From the NCBI GenBank assembly GCA_902597095.1, contig CACJWK010000014.1, forward strand, positions 1 to 60,266: 60,266 nucleotides of DNA, written 5' to 3'. Below are positions 18,473-29,269 of the stretch, in pieces (position 1 is the stretch's first letter; the number at the start of each line of letters is the position of its first letter). The notes under the pieces are model-generated. The model was not told the DNA's origin and did not search any database. It saw only the letters and a program-made list of their open reading frames with translations. Source of the DNA: an uncultured Pseudohongiella sp. (lineage in GTDB: Bacteria; Pseudomonadota; Gammaproteobacteria; Pseudomonadales; Pseudohongiellaceae). Made by a program: the position numbers and the translations under genes.

Positions 18473-19828
18473 ATGAGCGCTAACGTTGCTAAAACATTGA
18501 TTATCGGGCTTGGGACAACCGGATTGTCCTGTGCCCGTTATCTTGCGGCGCGAAATGAGGCTTTCTTTGTCGCAGACAGTAGATTAAAGCCTCCGAATCT
18601 TGATGATTTTCAATCCCAGTTTCCGCATGTGGACATTCAGCTGGGAGGGTTTCAGGAAAGCATATTTCTTTCTGCCTCTCGCATAATTGTCAGCCCCGGT
18701 GTCAGCTTAAAAACGCCAGAATTGATCAAGGCCAGGGCGGCGGGCATTCCAATCTCTGGTGATATTGATCTCTTTTCTAGGGAAGTGACATCACCAGTCG
18801 TGGCAGTAACCGGCTCCAATGGAAAAAGTACAGTAGTAGAAATGCTCGCTGCAATCCTGGACGCCGCCGGAAAGAAGTACGGACTGGGTGGCAATCTTGA
18901 CAGCGCCAGCGCGAAACCTGCTTTGGATTTGCTGCTGGGGCAGCCGAAAGATCTCTATGTGCTTGAGCTGTCGAGTTTTCAGCTGGAAACCACTGAATCT
19001 CTGAATGCTGAAGTGGCGGTGCTGCTCAATGTCAGCATGGATCATATGGATCGCTATGACGACATGGATGAATATCTTGTCGCAAAGCAGCGCATATTTC
19101 GCGGCTGTAAAAAGGTCGTGATCAATCGGAGCGAGCCTTCCAGTGCTCCGCAGAATCTGGACGCGCTGCCAAGCATCGATTTCGGATTCGATCGTCCCGG
19201 TGTTAACGGTCTGGGTTTGCTGCAAGAAGGGGAAGATCAATATCTCGCTTTTCAGTTTGAGAAGATAGTTTCGGTATCAGAGCTTAAAATTTTTGGCCAG
19301 CACAATATTGCCAACTGTCTGGCAGCCATCGGCTTGGCCCTATCAGTCGGAATTGAAATCAAGGCCATTCGAAAGGCGTTGCTCGGCTTCTCCGGTCTGC
19401 CTCACCGCTGTGAATGGGTGGCGAACGTTGCCGGCGTTGAGTTTTACAATGACTCTAAAGGGACCAACGTTGGAGCAACCGTTGCCGCTGTGGAGGGTCT
19501 CGGTAAGCATATTGGCGGGCACATAATTCTGATCGCCGGTGGCGTGAGCAAAGGCGCAGACTTCAGTGATCTGGTGCCGGTGGTTAATCGATGGAGCAAA
19601 AAAGTCATACTGATTGGCAAAGACGCCAAAGAACTTGCCCTGGCTTTGAACCCAGAAACGCAGGCAGTATTTGCAAAGGATATGCATGATGCTGTCACCG
19701 TCGCGCTTTCTCATGCTGCGCCGGGCGACGCTGTTCTACTGTCACCAGCTTGTGCAAGTTTTGATATGTACGCGAATTATCGGGAGCGTGGCCTGAGCTT
19801 CATTCAGTCGGTGGGGCTATTGCAATGA
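18473..19828 (+). CDS. murD: UDP-MurNAc-L-alanine D-glutamate ligase MurD
   Basis: Adds D-glutamate to UDP-MurNAc-L-Ala. From ATG 18473 the protein is 451 residues (E. coli 438). It begins with the UDP-binding IIGLGTTGLSCARYLAAR, has P-loop VTGSNGKSTVVEM, ELSSFQLE, NVSMDHMDRYDD and the C-terminal FYNDSKGTNVGATVAA plus LLSPACASFDMYANYRERG. The frame is open from 18434 inside mraY, but the family start is at 18473. Overlaps ftsW by 4 bases. Confidence 0.97.
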   Translation: MSANVAKTLIIGLGTTGLSCARYLAARNEAFFVADSRLKPPNLDDFQSQFPHVDIQLGGFQESIFLSASRIIVSPGVSLKTPELIKARAAGIPISGDIDLFSREVTSPVVAVTGSNGKSTVVEMLAAILDAAGKKYGLGGNLDSASAKPALDLLLGQPKDLYVLELSSFQLETTESLNAEVAVLLNVSMDHMDRYDDMDEYLVAKQRIFRGCKKVVINRSEPSSAPQNLDALPSIDFGFDRPGVNGLGLLQEGEDQYLAFQFEKIVSVSELKIFGQHNIANCLAAIGLALSVGIEIKAIRKALLGFSGLPHRCEWVANVAGVEFYNDSKGTNVGATVAAVEGLGKHIGGHIILIAGGVSKGADFSDLVPVVNRWSKKVILIGKDAKELALALNPETQAVFAKDMHDAVTVALSHAAPGDAVLLSPACASFDMYANYRERGLSFIQSVGLLQ

Positions 19829-21009
19829 AAATGGCTTCGGTAGCCCATCGCATCCCGGCATCTAAACAAGCATTACCCAGAATAAACGGCTTGCTCCTTA
19901 CCGTGAGTGTCCTGCTGACTCTCGGTTTGCTTATGATGACGTCTGCATCCGTGGAAATAGCCAGCAGCCGCTACGGTGATCCATTTTTTCACCTCAAACG
20001 GCAGAGTGTGTTTGCGGTGCTGGGTTGTATTGCGATGCTGACAACCCTTCATCTGCCCATGAGATTCTGGCGCAGTATCAGTGCCTATCTGCTGTTGCTT
20101 TCTTTCGCTCTGCTGACGCTGGTTTTGATTCCTGGCGTTGGCAGGGTCGTCAATGGCAGTGCTCGATGGATTGATCTGGGCTTATTCAATCTTCAGCCTT
20201 CCGAACTGGCTAAGGTATTTATTGTTGTTTATGTGGCGGCCTATCTGGAGCGGCATGCGGATGAAGTGCGCGGGGCATTTGTTGGTTTTGTGAAACCCCT
20301 TCTGGTGGTGGCCGGCGCCGTGGTCCTGCTGCATTTCGAACCGGATCATGGGGCGATGGTCATCTTACTGGCAACTGTCTTTTGTCTGATCTTTCTGGCA
20401 GGTGCCAAGATCTCGCGATTTTTGCCCTTGCTGCTGCTCTGCGTGGGAGGCGTCACCTACATCGCAGTGATGAAACCCTATGTGCTCGAAAGATTTACTT
20501 CTTACTGGAATCCATGGGCAGCGGAAAATGTGTTCAACGGAGGCTATCAGCTGACTCAGGCGCTGATCGCATTTGGGAGAGGCGAGTGGTTTGGCGTCGG
20601 ACTCGGTAATAGCATCCAAAAACTGTATTTTCTGCCTGAAGCACACAATGATTTTGTGCTGGCAATCATTGGAGAGGAGCTGGGCCTCTTAGGTGTAGGT
20701 TTAGTGATTTTCTTGTTTATGTGTCTCGTCTATACGGGCTTCAGAATTGGCAGGCAGGCGCTCAGTCGAGGGGAATTGTTTTCGGCTTATGTTGCTTTTG
20801 GAGTGTCGCTGTTATTCGCCGGCCAGGCCCTGATCAATATTGGAGTGAATATTGGGTTGCTGCCAACGAAAGGCTTAACACTGCCTTTTCTGAGCTATGG
20901 GGGCGCGAGTCTCATTGTTTGCTGTTATATGGCCGCCATTTTGCTCCGAATACAATATGAGAATGACAATTCGTCGTCCCTTGAGCAGCAGGGTTCCGGT
21001 GAATGGTAA
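19825..21009 (+). CDS. ftsW: Septal peptidoglycan glycosyltransferase FtsW
   Basis: SEDS-family polytopic membrane polymerase that pairs with FtsI. 394 residues with about ten membrane spans; conserved pieces are GSARWIDLGLFNLQPSELAK, the LEPDHGAMVILL-type loop (here HFEPDHGAMVILL), NGGYQLTQALIAFGRGEWFGVGLG, LPEAHNDFVLAIIGEELGL and GLTLPFLSYGGASLI. ATG overlaps the murD stop; a second ATG two codons on is also possible. Confidence 0.97.
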   Translation: MKMASVAHRIPASKQALPRINGLLLTVSVLLTLGLLMMTSASVEIASSRYGDPFFHLKRQSVFAVLGCIAMLTTLHLPMRFWRSISAYLLLLSFALLTLVLIPGVGRVVNGSARWIDLGLFNLQPSELAKVFIVVYVAAYLERHADEVRGAFVGFVKPLLVVAGAVVLLHFEPDHGAMVILLATVFCLIFLAGAKISRFLPLLLLCVGGVTYIAVMKPYVLERFTSYWNPWAAENVFNGGYQLTQALIAFGRGEWFGVGLGNSIQKLYFLPEAHNDFVLAIIGEELGLLGVGLVIFLFMCLVYTGFRIGRQALSRGELFSAYVAFGVSLLFAGQALINIGVNIGLLPTKGLTLPFLSYGGASLIVCCYMAAILLRIQYENDNSSSLEQQGSGEW

Positions 21010-22100
21010 ATTCCCCAATTACAGTGCTGATAATGGCGGCGGGTACCGGCGGACATATCTTTCCTGCACTGTCTGTCGCCAGAGAATTGCAAATGCTGGG
21101 CGCCGAAGTTGAATGGCTGGGCACGCCTTCAGGGCTTGAGCATGAGTTGCTCGCGAATACAGAAATACCCCTTCACACAGTCCCGGTGCAGGGTCTGCGA
21201 GGTAAAGGATTCATGCGCCTTCTGTTCGCGCCGTTCATGCTGGTACGTGCATTCTGGGAGTCCTTGAAGGTGCTGCGAAGAGTCCGGCCAGACAGCGTCC
21301 TGGGCATGGGGGGATTTGTGGCCGGGCCGGCAGGGTTGGCGGCAAAGACAATGGGACTCCCGCTTCTGATTCATGAGCAAAACGCTGTTGTGGGTTTGAC
21401 CAACAAACTGCTGTTTCCGTTTTCAATTCGAGCCATGGAGGCATTTCCCTCGACTTTTCCTGCTGCTTCAAAAGTGAGCTATACCGGCAATCCAGTGCGC
21501 AGAGAAATCCGCGAATTGCGCAATGCGCATTCCCTGACGGTCGCCACTGGCCATTCACTGAAGCTGCTTGTGTTAGGTGGAAGCCTTGGTGCTGAGGCAC
21601 TGAACAGCATTCTGCCGGAATTGATTGCGTCTGCACCTGCAGGGAGCGTAAAAACCCTCCACCAAACTGGACGCCGGCAATTTGCCCGGACTCTGCAGCG
21701 CTATGAGGAACTAGGGCACGATACGGAGGAGGCACACCGGGTGGTGGCATTTATCGATCGGATGGGCGAGGCCTATCAATGGGCCGACATTGTCCTGTGC
21801 CGCTCCGGAGCTAGCACGGTTTGTGAGCTTGCGGTTGCTGCCAAGCCGGCTATTTTCGTGCCTTACCCTTTTCATGAAGACCATCAGCAACTGCGGAATG
21901 CCAACTGGTTGCGCGCCGCTGGTGCGGCCGAGGTGATTGAGCAGCACGAGCTTGATGTCGACCGGCTGAGACAGGTGCTTGCCGTACTTATGAGCGATCT
22001 GGAGCGAATAAAAGAGATGGGGCTGAACGCGAGGAAAGTGGCGATATTCGACGCCCACACCCGTATTGCCGGTCACTGTCTGGAGGCAGCTCATGGTTAG
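21003..22100 (+). CDS. murG: Lipid II synthase (UDP-GlcNAc transferase) MurG
   Basis: Peripheral membrane GT-B glycosyltransferase that adds GlcNAc to lipid I. 365 residues with [16 protein letters not shown] near the start, [38 protein letters not shown] and the donor-binding [25 protein letters not shown]. The start is within the ftsW stop region and the end overlaps murC. Confidence 0.97.
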   Translation: MVNSPITVLIMAAGTGGHIFPALSVARELQMLGAEVEWLGTPSGLEHELLANTEIPLHTVPVQGLRGKGFMRLLFAPFMLVRAFWESLKVLRRVRPDSVLGMGGFVAGPAGLAAKTMGLPLLIHEQNAVVGLTNKLLFPFSIRAMEAFPSTFPAASKVSYTGNPVRREIRELRNAHSLTVATGHSLKLLVLGGSLGAEALNSILPELIASAPAGSVKTLHQTGRRQFARTLQRYEELGHDTEEAHRVVAFIDRMGEAYQWADIVLCRSGASTVCELAVAAKPAIFVPYPFHEDHQQLRNANWLRAAGAAEVIEQHELDVDRLRQVLAVLMSDLERIKEMGLNARKVAIFDAHTRIAGHCLEAAHG

Positions 22101-23520
22101 GCCTTACCTGAGCGATATCCCTGAGATGAGGCGTATCCGCACCATCCATTTTGTCGGAATTGGGGGTGCCGGCATGTGCGGAATCGCCGAGGTGCTCCTC
22201 AATCAGGGCTATCGCATTACGGGATCTGACCTTAAACCCTCTGCCGCTACAGATCGCCTGGAAAATATGGGCGCTCGGATTTATCTCAGGCATGAGGCTG
22301 CTAACGTGGCAAAGGCGGATGTGGTGGTGTATTCGAGCGCGATCAACAGGCGTAATCCGGAAATCAGGGCAGCAATCAGTCAACAGAAGCCGCTAATACC
22401 GCGGGCCGAGATGCTGGCTGAGCTTATGCGTTATCGTCATGCGATTGCGATAGCAGGAACGCACGGTAAGACCACAACGACCAGTATTGTTGCCTCGGTG
22501 TTTGCTGCTGGGGGTCTGGATCCTACTTATGTCATTGGCGGGCTGCTCAACAGCTCAGGGAGTAACGCCGGCTTGGGTGAGAGCAGGTACCTGGTGGCAG
22601 AGGCGGATGAAAGTGATGCCTCATTCATGCACCTGCAACCTATGGTGGCTGCGGTCACGAATATCGAAGCTGACCACATGGTCACTTATGGTGGTGACTT
22701 TGAGAACCTCAAAAACTATTTCGTAGAGTTTCTGCATAATTTGCCTTTTTACGGGCTCGCCGTTCTTTGTATTGATGACCCCGGTGTAAAAAGCATTATT
22801 GCTCAACTGTCTCGCCCAGTTCTCACCTATGGCTTCTCGAAAGAGGCCGATTATCGCATTACCGAATTTCAGCAGAAAGCCGGCCAGATTGAGTTTCAGG
22901 TGACACGTCCCGAACGCAAGCGGCCTCTCAAAATCAGGCTCGCCATGCCGGGTCGCCACAATGCGCTCAACGCGACAGCAGCCGTGGCTATTGCTGCCGA
23001 TGAAGGTGTCAGCGATAAGGCCATTATTAAGGGGATCAGGGATTTTGCGGGTGTCGGACGACGATTTGATGTGCAGGGCGATTTTCCGATACCGGGGGGA
23101 GAGGTCACCCTCATAGATGACTACGGTCACCATCCTTCTGAAGTCGCGGCGACTGTTGAGGCGCTCAGGTCTGGCTGGTCGGATCGCCGGTTGGTGATGG
23201 TGTTTCAGCCCCATCGCTACAGCCGGACGGCAGATCTGTATGAAGACTTCGTCGAAGTGTTGTCAGCTGTGGATGTGCTGCTACTGCTGGATGTCTATTC
23301 GGCTGGTGAAAGCAAAATTCCAGGCGCCGACTCCCGCAGCCTGACCAGAAGTATCCGGCTGCGCGGCAAGGTAGAACCGCTTTACGTCAAAAAAGAAAAA
23401 GATGTGCGTCATATTCTCAATGAAATACTGCTTCCTGGGGATATGGTTTTGACGCAGGGAGCCGGGAGTGTGGGCGGATTATCGAGGCTTCTGGCATCCA
23501 AGGGTTTTATGGATCGGTAA
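22093..23520 (+). CDS. murC: UDP-MurNAc L-alanine ligase MurC
   Basis: First amino-acid ligase of the stem peptide. I use ATG 22093 (GGAGG six bases upstream), giving 475 residues starting [15 protein letters not shown]; the frame is open further up inside murG. Motifs: [18 protein letters not shown]-loop [41 protein letters not shown] and [14 protein letters not shown]. Confidence 0.97.
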   Translation: MVRPYLSDIPEMRRIRTIHFVGIGGAGMCGIAEVLLNQGYRITGSDLKPSAATDRLENMGARIYLRHEAANVAKADVVVYSSAINRRNPEIRAAISQQKPLIPRAEMLAELMRYRHAIAIAGTHGKTTTTSIVASVFAAGGLDPTYVIGGLLNSSGSNAGLGESRYLVAEADESDASFMHLQPMVAAVTNIEADHMVTYGGDFENLKNYFVEFLHNLPFYGLAVLCIDDPGVKSIIAQLSRPVLTYGFSKEADYRITEFQQKAGQIEFQVTRPERKRPLKIRLAMPGRHNALNATAAVAIAADEGVSDKAIIKGIRDFAGVGRRFDVQGDFPIPGGEVTLIDDYGHHPSEVAATVEALRSGWSDRRLVMVFQPHRYSRTADLYEDFVEVLSAVDVLLLLDVYSAGESKIPGADSRSLTRSIRLRGKVEPLYVKKEKDVRHILNEILLPGDMVLTQGAGSVGGLSRLLASKGFMDR

Positions 23521-23565
23521 TTTGTTGATTTTCAAAGAAGAAACTGGCCTTTTGGGTTAAGAAAA

Positions 23566-24507
23566 ATGCCAATGAGAACGATAAATAGAGAACAGGTACT
23601 GGCGAAAGCCGGGCATGTCGTCTTGTTGATGGGCGGGACCTCTTCAGAGCGAGAGATTTCCCTGTTGAGCGGCCAGGCGGTTGCCAGCAGTCTGGTCAGC
23701 CTGGGGGTGCGTACAACGGTGATTGATGTTGGTGAAAACATCGTTGACGAGCTTAAGTCGGCAGCGCCGGATCTGGTCGTCAACATGTTGCATGGTCAGG
23801 GTGGAGAAGACGGGGTCATGCAGGGGTGTTTGGACCTGCTGCAGATTCCTTACACCGGGTCTGGTGTTCTGGCTTCCGCCTTGGCAATGGACAAGGTCAA
23901 GAGTAAGCAGATCTGGTGTCAGATGGGCCTGGCAACTGCCCCGTTCACTGTGCTCAATGAGGACAGTGACTGGGAAGAGGTCATAAAAGGTTTTGGGCGG
24001 GCTGTTGTGAAGCCCATTTATGGTGGTTCAAGTTTGGGCATCGCTATTGCTGATTCTCCGGGATCATTGGAAAGGGCCTACAGAGAGGCCTGCGCATTTC
24101 GGCAAGGCGTGATGGCTGAGAAGTATATCGAAGGCCCTGAGTATTCGACCGGAGTCCTGGACGAAGAGTTGATGCCAACGATTCTGCTTGAGACCGACCG
24201 GGAGTTTTTTGATTTTACTGCCAAATACGTTGACGAGGGCACACGAATTGTCTGCCCCGCTCCGCTAAGCAGCGAGCGTATGGCGGCAGCTGAGGCCCTG
24301 ATTAAAAGTGCTTACAGTGCGCTGGGCTGCAGCGGGCTTGCCCGAGTGGATTTTATGGAAGACGCGGCCGGTGATTTTTTCCTTCTGGAGGTGAATACAG
24401 TGCCGGGTATGACCTCTCACAGTTTCGTCCCAAAATCAGCTGCCCGGGTTGGTATTGATTTTGATGAATTGGTCCTGCGCATACTTGACGGAAAACTGAA
24501 CGGGTAA
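23566..24507 (+). CDS. ddlB: D-alanine-D-alanine ligase
   Basis: ATP-grasp enzyme making the D-Ala-D-Ala dipeptide used by MurF. 313 residues: VVLLMGGTSSEREISLLSGQ, NMLHGQGGEDGVMQGCLDLLQIPYTGSGVLASALAMDK, KPIYGGSSLGI, EVNTVPGMTSHSFVPKSA. Called ddlB rather than ddlA because of its dcw location. A 45-base gap separates it from murC. Confidence 0.96.
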   Translation: MPMRTINREQVLAKAGHVVLLMGGTSSEREISLLSGQAVASSLVSLGVRTTVIDVGENIVDELKSAAPDLVVNMLHGQGGEDGVMQGCLDLLQIPYTGSGVLASALAMDKVKSKQIWCQMGLATAPFTVLNEDSDWEEVIKGFGRAVVKPIYGGSSLGIAIADSPGSLERAYREACAFRQGVMAEKYIEGPEYSTGVLDEELMPTILLETDREFFDFTAKYVDEGTRIVCPAPLSSERMAAAEALIKSAYSALGCSGLARVDFMEDAAGDFFLLEVNTVPGMTSHSFVPKSAARVGIDFDELVLRILDGKLNG

Positions 24508-24516
24508 GCTCTTGCC

Positions 24517-25332
24517 ATGTTGAAAGCCACTAAAAGGTCGTCAGCACAGACCTCAATTAAGATGTCACCCGGCCGCGTCCATCGGGGTGGTAGGCCGCTT
24601 AACACGAAGACTGCTGCGAGAAAACGCTATGTGCTCGCCGGTCTTGTAACCACAATGATAATGCTCGTCGTCCAGCAGAATGGAGAAAATCTGGCGCATG
24701 CGATCAGTCGCCCCGTGTCCAAGGTTCGAGTTGAAAGTGCACAGCAGTTTGTGACCGAAGCAGAGCTCAAAAACTTGATTTCGCGGTATTTGGGCACCAG
24801 TTTTTTCGCCTTTGACGTCTTGGGAACAAAACAGAGCCTTGAACAACATCCTTGGGTCCGGCGTGCCTCTGCAAAGAAAGTGTGGCCCGACACGCTGGTC
24901 TTGGAGATTCAGGAAGAGGTTGCGATTGCCCGATGGGGTGACGAGAAATTACTCAATCAGTTCGGTGAAATCTTTGAGCCGCCCGGGCGCCGGCGCGCCG
25001 CTGGACTGCCATTACTGGTTGGTTCGGAGGGTGAACAGTACCGGGTTATGGAACAGTACCGTGCCGTGAGTCAGCAACTTTTTCCGGTGGGGCTGAGAGT
25101 AACCTCTCTGAGTCTGAGTCCACGTGGGAACTGGAGCCTGATTCTTAACGATTCGATACAGGTCACGCTGGGGCGAGAGAAAATTCTCGAGCGTCTGGCG
25201 AGATTTGCCGAGTTTTATCAAAGTCCTGAGTTGATGGTCTCTGAGAAGCTTGAGTCAGTAGACCTGAGATATGACAACGGGATCGCGGTCAAACTGGTCG
25301 CGGAAGACTCGCTGGAGTTGGCTGTCAGATGA
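24517..25332 (+). CDS. ftsQ: Cell division protein FtsQ
   Basis: Bitopic divisome protein that binds FtsL and FtsB. 271 residues: basic cytoplasmic N-terminus (1-36), membrane span (about 37-55), POTRA domain (RPVSKVRVESAQQFVTEAELKNLI, about 66-135, with HPWVRRASAKKVWPDTLVLEI) and the beta domain ending LVAEDSLELAVR. Length and position between ddlB and ftsA agree with the family. Confidence 0.93.
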   Translation: MLKATKRSSAQTSIKMSPGRVHRGGRPLNTKTAARKRYVLAGLVTTMIMLVVQQNGENLAHAISRPVSKVRVESAQQFVTEAELKNLISRYLGTSFFAFDVLGTKQSLEQHPWVRRASAKKVWPDTLVLEIQEEVAIARWGDEKLLNQFGEIFEPPGRRRAAGLPLLVGSEGEQYRVMEQYRAVSQQLFPVGLRVTSLSLSPRGNWSLILNDSIQVTLGREKILERLARFAEFYQSPELMVSEKLESVDLRYDNGIAVKLVAEDSLELAVR

Positions 25333-25398
25333 AGCAAGCTGGTGTTTCAGTCTCAGGCATTTTCAATGTAGCCAGCAGCCGTGCGGACGGTTTAACTG

Positions 25399-26634
25399 AT
25401 GAATGAAGCGGTCGGTGAGAACATGATTGTAGGCCTAGATATCGGCACCTCCAAGGTGGTGGCGATTGTGGGCGATATCAATCCCGGTGGCAGTCTGGAT
25501 ATTGTCGGAATAGGAAGTCATAAATCCCGTGGTCTCAAGAAAGGCACTGTAGTCAACATTGAGTCGACGGTTGAGTCTATTCAACGCGCGATTGAAGAGG
25601 CTGAACTCATGGCCGGCTGTCAGATTCATTCGGTGTATGCCGGAATTGCCGGCAGCCACATTCGCAGTATGAATTCTCACGGCATTGTCGCAATCCGGGA
25701 CGGAGAGGTGATGAAAGCCGATATTGAACGGGTGATTGATGCAGCTCAGGCAGTCGCTATTCCGGCCGATCAGAAAGTGCTTCATATACTTCCCCAAGAA
25801 TACATCATTGATTCTCAGGAAGGTGTTAAAGAACCATTGGGGATGTCAGGGGTTCGCCTGGAAGCAAAGGTGCACCTTGTCACCTGCGCAATAAATGCGG
25901 TGCAAAATATAGACAAATGCATCCGCCGCTGCGGTCTTGAAACAGATGAAATCATTCTTGAGCAGCTCGCCTCCAGCTATGCCGTATTGACCGAAGATGA
26001 AAAAGAGCTTGGTGTCTGTCTCGTTGACATTGGCGGAGGAACGTCGGATATCGCCATTTTCACCGAGGGTGCGATTCGGCACACCGGCGTGATACCAATC
26101 GCTGGAGATCAGGTAACTAATGATATTGCCATGGCGCTTCGGACTCCGACTGAGAATGCTGATGAAATAAAAATTAAGTACGCCTGCGCGCTGACTCAGC
26201 TGGCCAATCCGGATGACACTATAAAAGTACCCAGTGTGGGTGACCGGCCCCCCAGAGAGTTATCCAGGCAATCCCTGGCTGAAGTTGTCGAGCCTCGCTA
26301 TGACGAGCTCTTTACTTTGGTTCAGGCAGAACTCCAGCGTAGCGGTTTTGAAAATATGCTGGCCGCCGGTGTGGTCTTGACCGGCGGGACCAGCAAGATG
26401 GAAGGGGTAGTTGAACTGGCGGAGGAAATTTTTCACGCTCCGGTCCGTATCGGTGCGCCACACAGTGTAAATGGATTGGCCGATATCGTTCGAAACCCCA
26501 TCTACTCTACAGGTGTCGGTCTTCTGCTTTATGGGTTAAAGCAACATCAGGAGCGCGAAGGCCTGGAGTCGAGGCGTGCTCCGCAAGTTCATCTGGTTGA
26601 CAGAGTGAAAAGTTGGTTTCAAGGGAACTTCTGA
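25399..26634 (+). CDS. ftsA: Cell division protein FtsA
   Basis: Actin-like ATPase that anchors FtsZ to the inner membrane. 411 residues: MIVGLDIGTSKVVAIVG at the phosphate-1 loop, LVDIGGGTSDIAIF at the phosphate-2 loop, VVLTGGTSKMEGV at the adenosine motif, and a C-terminal VHLVDRVKSWFQGNF that forms the membrane-targeting amphipathic helix. Follows ftsQ by 66 bases and precedes ftsZ. Confidence 0.97.
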   Translation: MNEAVGENMIVGLDIGTSKVVAIVGDINPGGSLDIVGIGSHKSRGLKKGTVVNIESTVESIQRAIEEAELMAGCQIHSVYAGIAGSHIRSMNSHGIVAIRDGEVMKADIERVIDAAQAVAIPADQKVLHILPQEYIIDSQEGVKEPLGMSGVRLEAKVHLVTCAINAVQNIDKCIRRCGLETDEIILEQLASSYAVLTEDEKELGVCLVDIGGGTSDIAIFTEGAIRHTGVIPIAGDQVTNDIAMALRTPTENADEIKIKYACALTQLANPDDTIKVPSVGDRPPRELSRQSLAEVVEPRYDELFTLVQAELQRSGFENMLAAGVVLTGGTSKMEGVVELAEEIFHAPVRIGAPHSVNGLADIVRNPIYSTGVGLLLYGLKQHQEREGLESRRAPQVHLVDRVKSWFQGNF

Positions 26635-26687
26635 AAACTGTCTGATTGCATGATAGTGAGAATAATTCGAGCAAACGAGGGGATTTT

Positions 26688-27833
26688 ATGTTCGAGCTAA
26701 TAGACAACATTCCGCAAAGCGCGGTGATTAAAGTGCTGGGAGTCGGCGGTGGCGGTGGCAATGCTGTCCATCACATGATTACCAATCAGGTTGATGGTGT
26801 TGATTTTATCTGCGCCAACACGGACTCACAGGCCCTAAATAACCTGAAGGCTAAGACCATCTTGCAGATGGGCACCAGTATCACCAAAGGGTTGGGAGCA
26901 GGAGCTAACCCGGAGATCGGGCGACAGGCTGCTCTGGAAGATCGAGACCAGATCGCAGACATTCTGAGCGGTGCGGATATGGTGTTCATTACTGCCGGCA
27001 TGGGCGGCGGTACTGGTACCGGTGCCGCGCCGATTGTTGCTGAAGTAGCCCGAGAACTTGGCATTCTCACCGTCGCTGTGGTCACAAGACCGTTTCCTTT
27101 CGAGGGAAAGAAGCGCTGGGCGATTGCTGAGCAGGGTATTGAGCAACTTTCAGCCAATGTGGACTCGCTGATCACGATCCCCAATGAGAAGCTGCTGGAT
27201 GTTTTGGGTAAGGAAGCTTCACTGCTTGATGCATTCAAGGCGGCGAATGATGTCTTGCTGGGTGCCGTAAAAGGCATCGCTGATCTGATTATGCATCCCG
27301 GCATGATCAATGTTGATTTTGCCGATGTAAAAACAGTCATGTCAGAAATGGGCATGGCCATGATGGGCACCGGATTTGCAACAGGTGAGGGCAGAGCTCG
27401 TGAGGCGGCGGAGTCAGCCATCCGCTCGCCGCTTCTGGAAGATGTCAATCTTCAGGGGGCCCGCGGGATACTGGTGAACATCACAGCAGGAGAGAACCTT
27501 TCCCTGGGTGAATTTTCAGAAGTCGGTGATACCATCGAAGAGTTCGCTTCAGATGATGCCACAGTGGTTGTTGGCACAGTAATTGACCCGGAATTGGGTG
27601 ATGAGATGCGAGTGACCGTGGTAGCAACCGGACTGGGTGGCGGGCAAGCCAAACCCAAGAAAGTTGTCGACAACACGCAGCGAGAGCAAACGGATTACAG
27701 CCAGCTGGACAGGCCTGCCGTATTGCGGAATCGCCCGGTTGACCGTGGTGCTGTTGTGGCGCAGGCGGTTGGTGCAGAAGCTGATATCGACTATCTTGAT
27801 ATCCCTGCGTTTCTGAGAAGGCAGGCGGACTAG
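26688..27833 (+). CDS. ftsZ: Cell division GTPase FtsZ
   Basis: Tubulin-like GTPase that forms the cytokinetic ring. I use ATG 26688 (381 residues, starting [10 protein letters not shown]), with ACGAGGGG upstream; the frame is open to 26646. GTP-binding loop G106-G-G-T-G-T-G112 lies in [12 protein letters not shown], and the T7 loop [15 protein letters not shown] is present. The C-terminus ends in the conserved FtsA/ZipA-binding tail [12 protein letters not shown] after a variable linker. Confidence 0.98.
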   Translation: MFELIDNIPQSAVIKVLGVGGGGGNAVHHMITNQVDGVDFICANTDSQALNNLKAKTILQMGTSITKGLGAGANPEIGRQAALEDRDQIADILSGADMVFITAGMGGGTGTGAAPIVAEVARELGILTVAVVTRPFPFEGKKRWAIAEQGIEQLSANVDSLITIPNEKLLDVLGKEASLLDAFKAANDVLLGAVKGIADLIMHPGMINVDFADVKTVMSEMGMAMMGTGFATGEGRAREAAESAIRSPLLEDVNLQGARGILVNITAGENLSLGEFSEVGDTIEEFASDDATVVVGTVIDPELGDEMRVTVVATGLGGGQAKPKKVVDNTQREQTDYSQLDRPAVLRNRPVDRGAVVAQAVGAEADIDYLDIPAFLRRQAD

Positions 27834-28204
27834 CCCTGCGGCAACAGATCGGTTGCCCCGGCATCGGGATCAGGGATGAAGTGCTCCCCTCAGCTGCTTT
27901 TTGATCCCGGCATTGGCACTGGCTCTGCTTCAAATATTGTTAGTCGAACCTTCGGGGTGGCCCGCTTCTCCTGTGTGTTTCCATCTTTTTGGCGGGCCCG
28001 CAATACAGATTTATTGGGGCTTATCGGCGGGGGTTGATCCGTTATCTTGGCGATCAGCGTAGAACCCTGAATATCAGCCACTTCAGTTTCTGCAACCCCT
28101 GACGAAAAACTGGTATACCTTCGGACTCTGCGAGGGAACTTAATCAGGAAGGTGAGGTCTCACCACCAACGACCGTCACACCGACGCAGTCATCAGGCGA
28201 CTCT
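27834..28204. other. ftsZ-lpxC intergenic region
   Basis: 371 bases with no convincing gene. Two long-looped inverted repeats are visible: CGGGATCA/TGATCCCG (about 27863-27909) and GGCCCGC (27959-27965) with GCGGGCC (27992-27998). Neither has a T-tract, so neither is a clear terminator. A short minus-strand frame at 27890-28081 has no family resemblance. Confidence 0.5.
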
Positions 28205-29116
28205 ATGCTGAGACAGAGAACATTAAAAAACGTGATCCGGGCCACTGGCGTCGGCCTCCATACGGGGGAGAAAGTTTATCTGACGCTGCGTCCGGCGCCG
28301 GTGAATACTGGAATTGTTTTCAGTCGAGTTGACCTTGATCCTGTTGTGCAGATCCCGGCGACAGCAACAAATGTTGGTGATACTACCCTGTCGACCTGTC
28401 TAGTTCAGGGAGACGTCAGAATCTCAACCATCGAGCACCTCATGTCAGCCATGTCTGGTCTCGGCATTGATAACGCGTTCGTAGACGTCAGCGCGCCAGA
28501 AGTGCCTATTATGGATGGCAGTGCTGGCCCGTTTGTCTTTCTGATACAGTCAGCCGGCATTGAAGAGCAGAGCGAACTCAAGCAGTTTATCAAGATCAAG
28601 AAGCCAATCCGCCTGGAGCAGGGTGATAAATCGGTAAGCCTCGAGCCGTTTGATGGCTTCAAGGTGAGCTACACGCTGCTTTACGATCATCCCGTATACA
28701 AAAAATACACAAAAAATGCCACGATCGACTTTTCAAGTACCTCCTTTGTAAAAGAGGTGAGCCGGGCCAGAACCTTTGGCTTTATGCATGAATTCGAAGA
28801 ACTCAGAAATCGGAACCTCGCTCTGGGTGCAAGTATGGATAACGCGATCGCCGTCGGCGATTACAAGGTCCTGAACGAAGATGGTCTGCGGTACGAGGAT
28901 GAATTCGTTAAGCACAAGATTCTGGATTCGATCGGAGATTTGTACCTGTTGGGCAATAGCCTGATTGGCGAATTTAAAGGGTACAAATCTGGACATGCCC
29001 TCAATAATGCATTATTAAGAATGCTGGAAGTAAACGAGGATGCCTGGGAAATCGTCAGCTTCGACGAGGAATCGAACGTACCGATATCCTACGTGAAGCC
29101 TGTGCTCGCCGCATAA
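28205..29116 (+). CDS. lpxC: UDP-3-O-acyl-GlcNAc deacetylase LpxC
   Basis: Zinc hydrolase for the committed step of lipid A synthesis. 303 residues: [13 protein letters not shown] at the start, zinc ligand H78 in [14 protein letters not shown], ligands H237 and D241 in [16 protein letters not shown], and catalytic-site H264 in YKSGHALNN. All key residues are present. Marks the end of the dcw block, as in other gammaproteobacteria. Confidence 0.97.
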   Translation: MLRQRTLKNVIRATGVGLHTGEKVYLTLRPAPVNTGIVFSRVDLDPVVQIPATATNVGDTTLSTCLVQGDVRISTIEHLMSAMSGLGIDNAFVDVSAPEVPIMDGSAGPFVFLIQSAGIEEQSELKQFIKIKKPIRLEQGDKSVSLEPFDGFKVSYTLLYDHPVYKKYTKNATIDFSSTSFVKEVSRARTFGFMHEFEELRNRNLALGASMDNAIAVGDYKVLNEDGLRYEDEFVKHKILDSIGDLYLLGNSLIGEFKGYKSGHALNNALLRMLEVNEDAWEIVSFDEESNVPISYVKPVLAA

Positions 29117-29269
29117 TCTCTTTTCTCTCCAACCTACTGAACTAGCGAGATATTTTCCGAACGCTTCCCGTTCGAGAGAGAAGCCGATTACTCCTTTACG
29201 GTCGGATATTGAATTTTTGCCTATCTAACCCCATGACTTGCTTCGATTAGCCAGAAATTAAGCCAAGCA

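Noticed and set aside
27890..28081. 63-codon minus-strand frame between ftsZ and lpxC
   Set aside because: No ribosome site, no known family, and no operon context.
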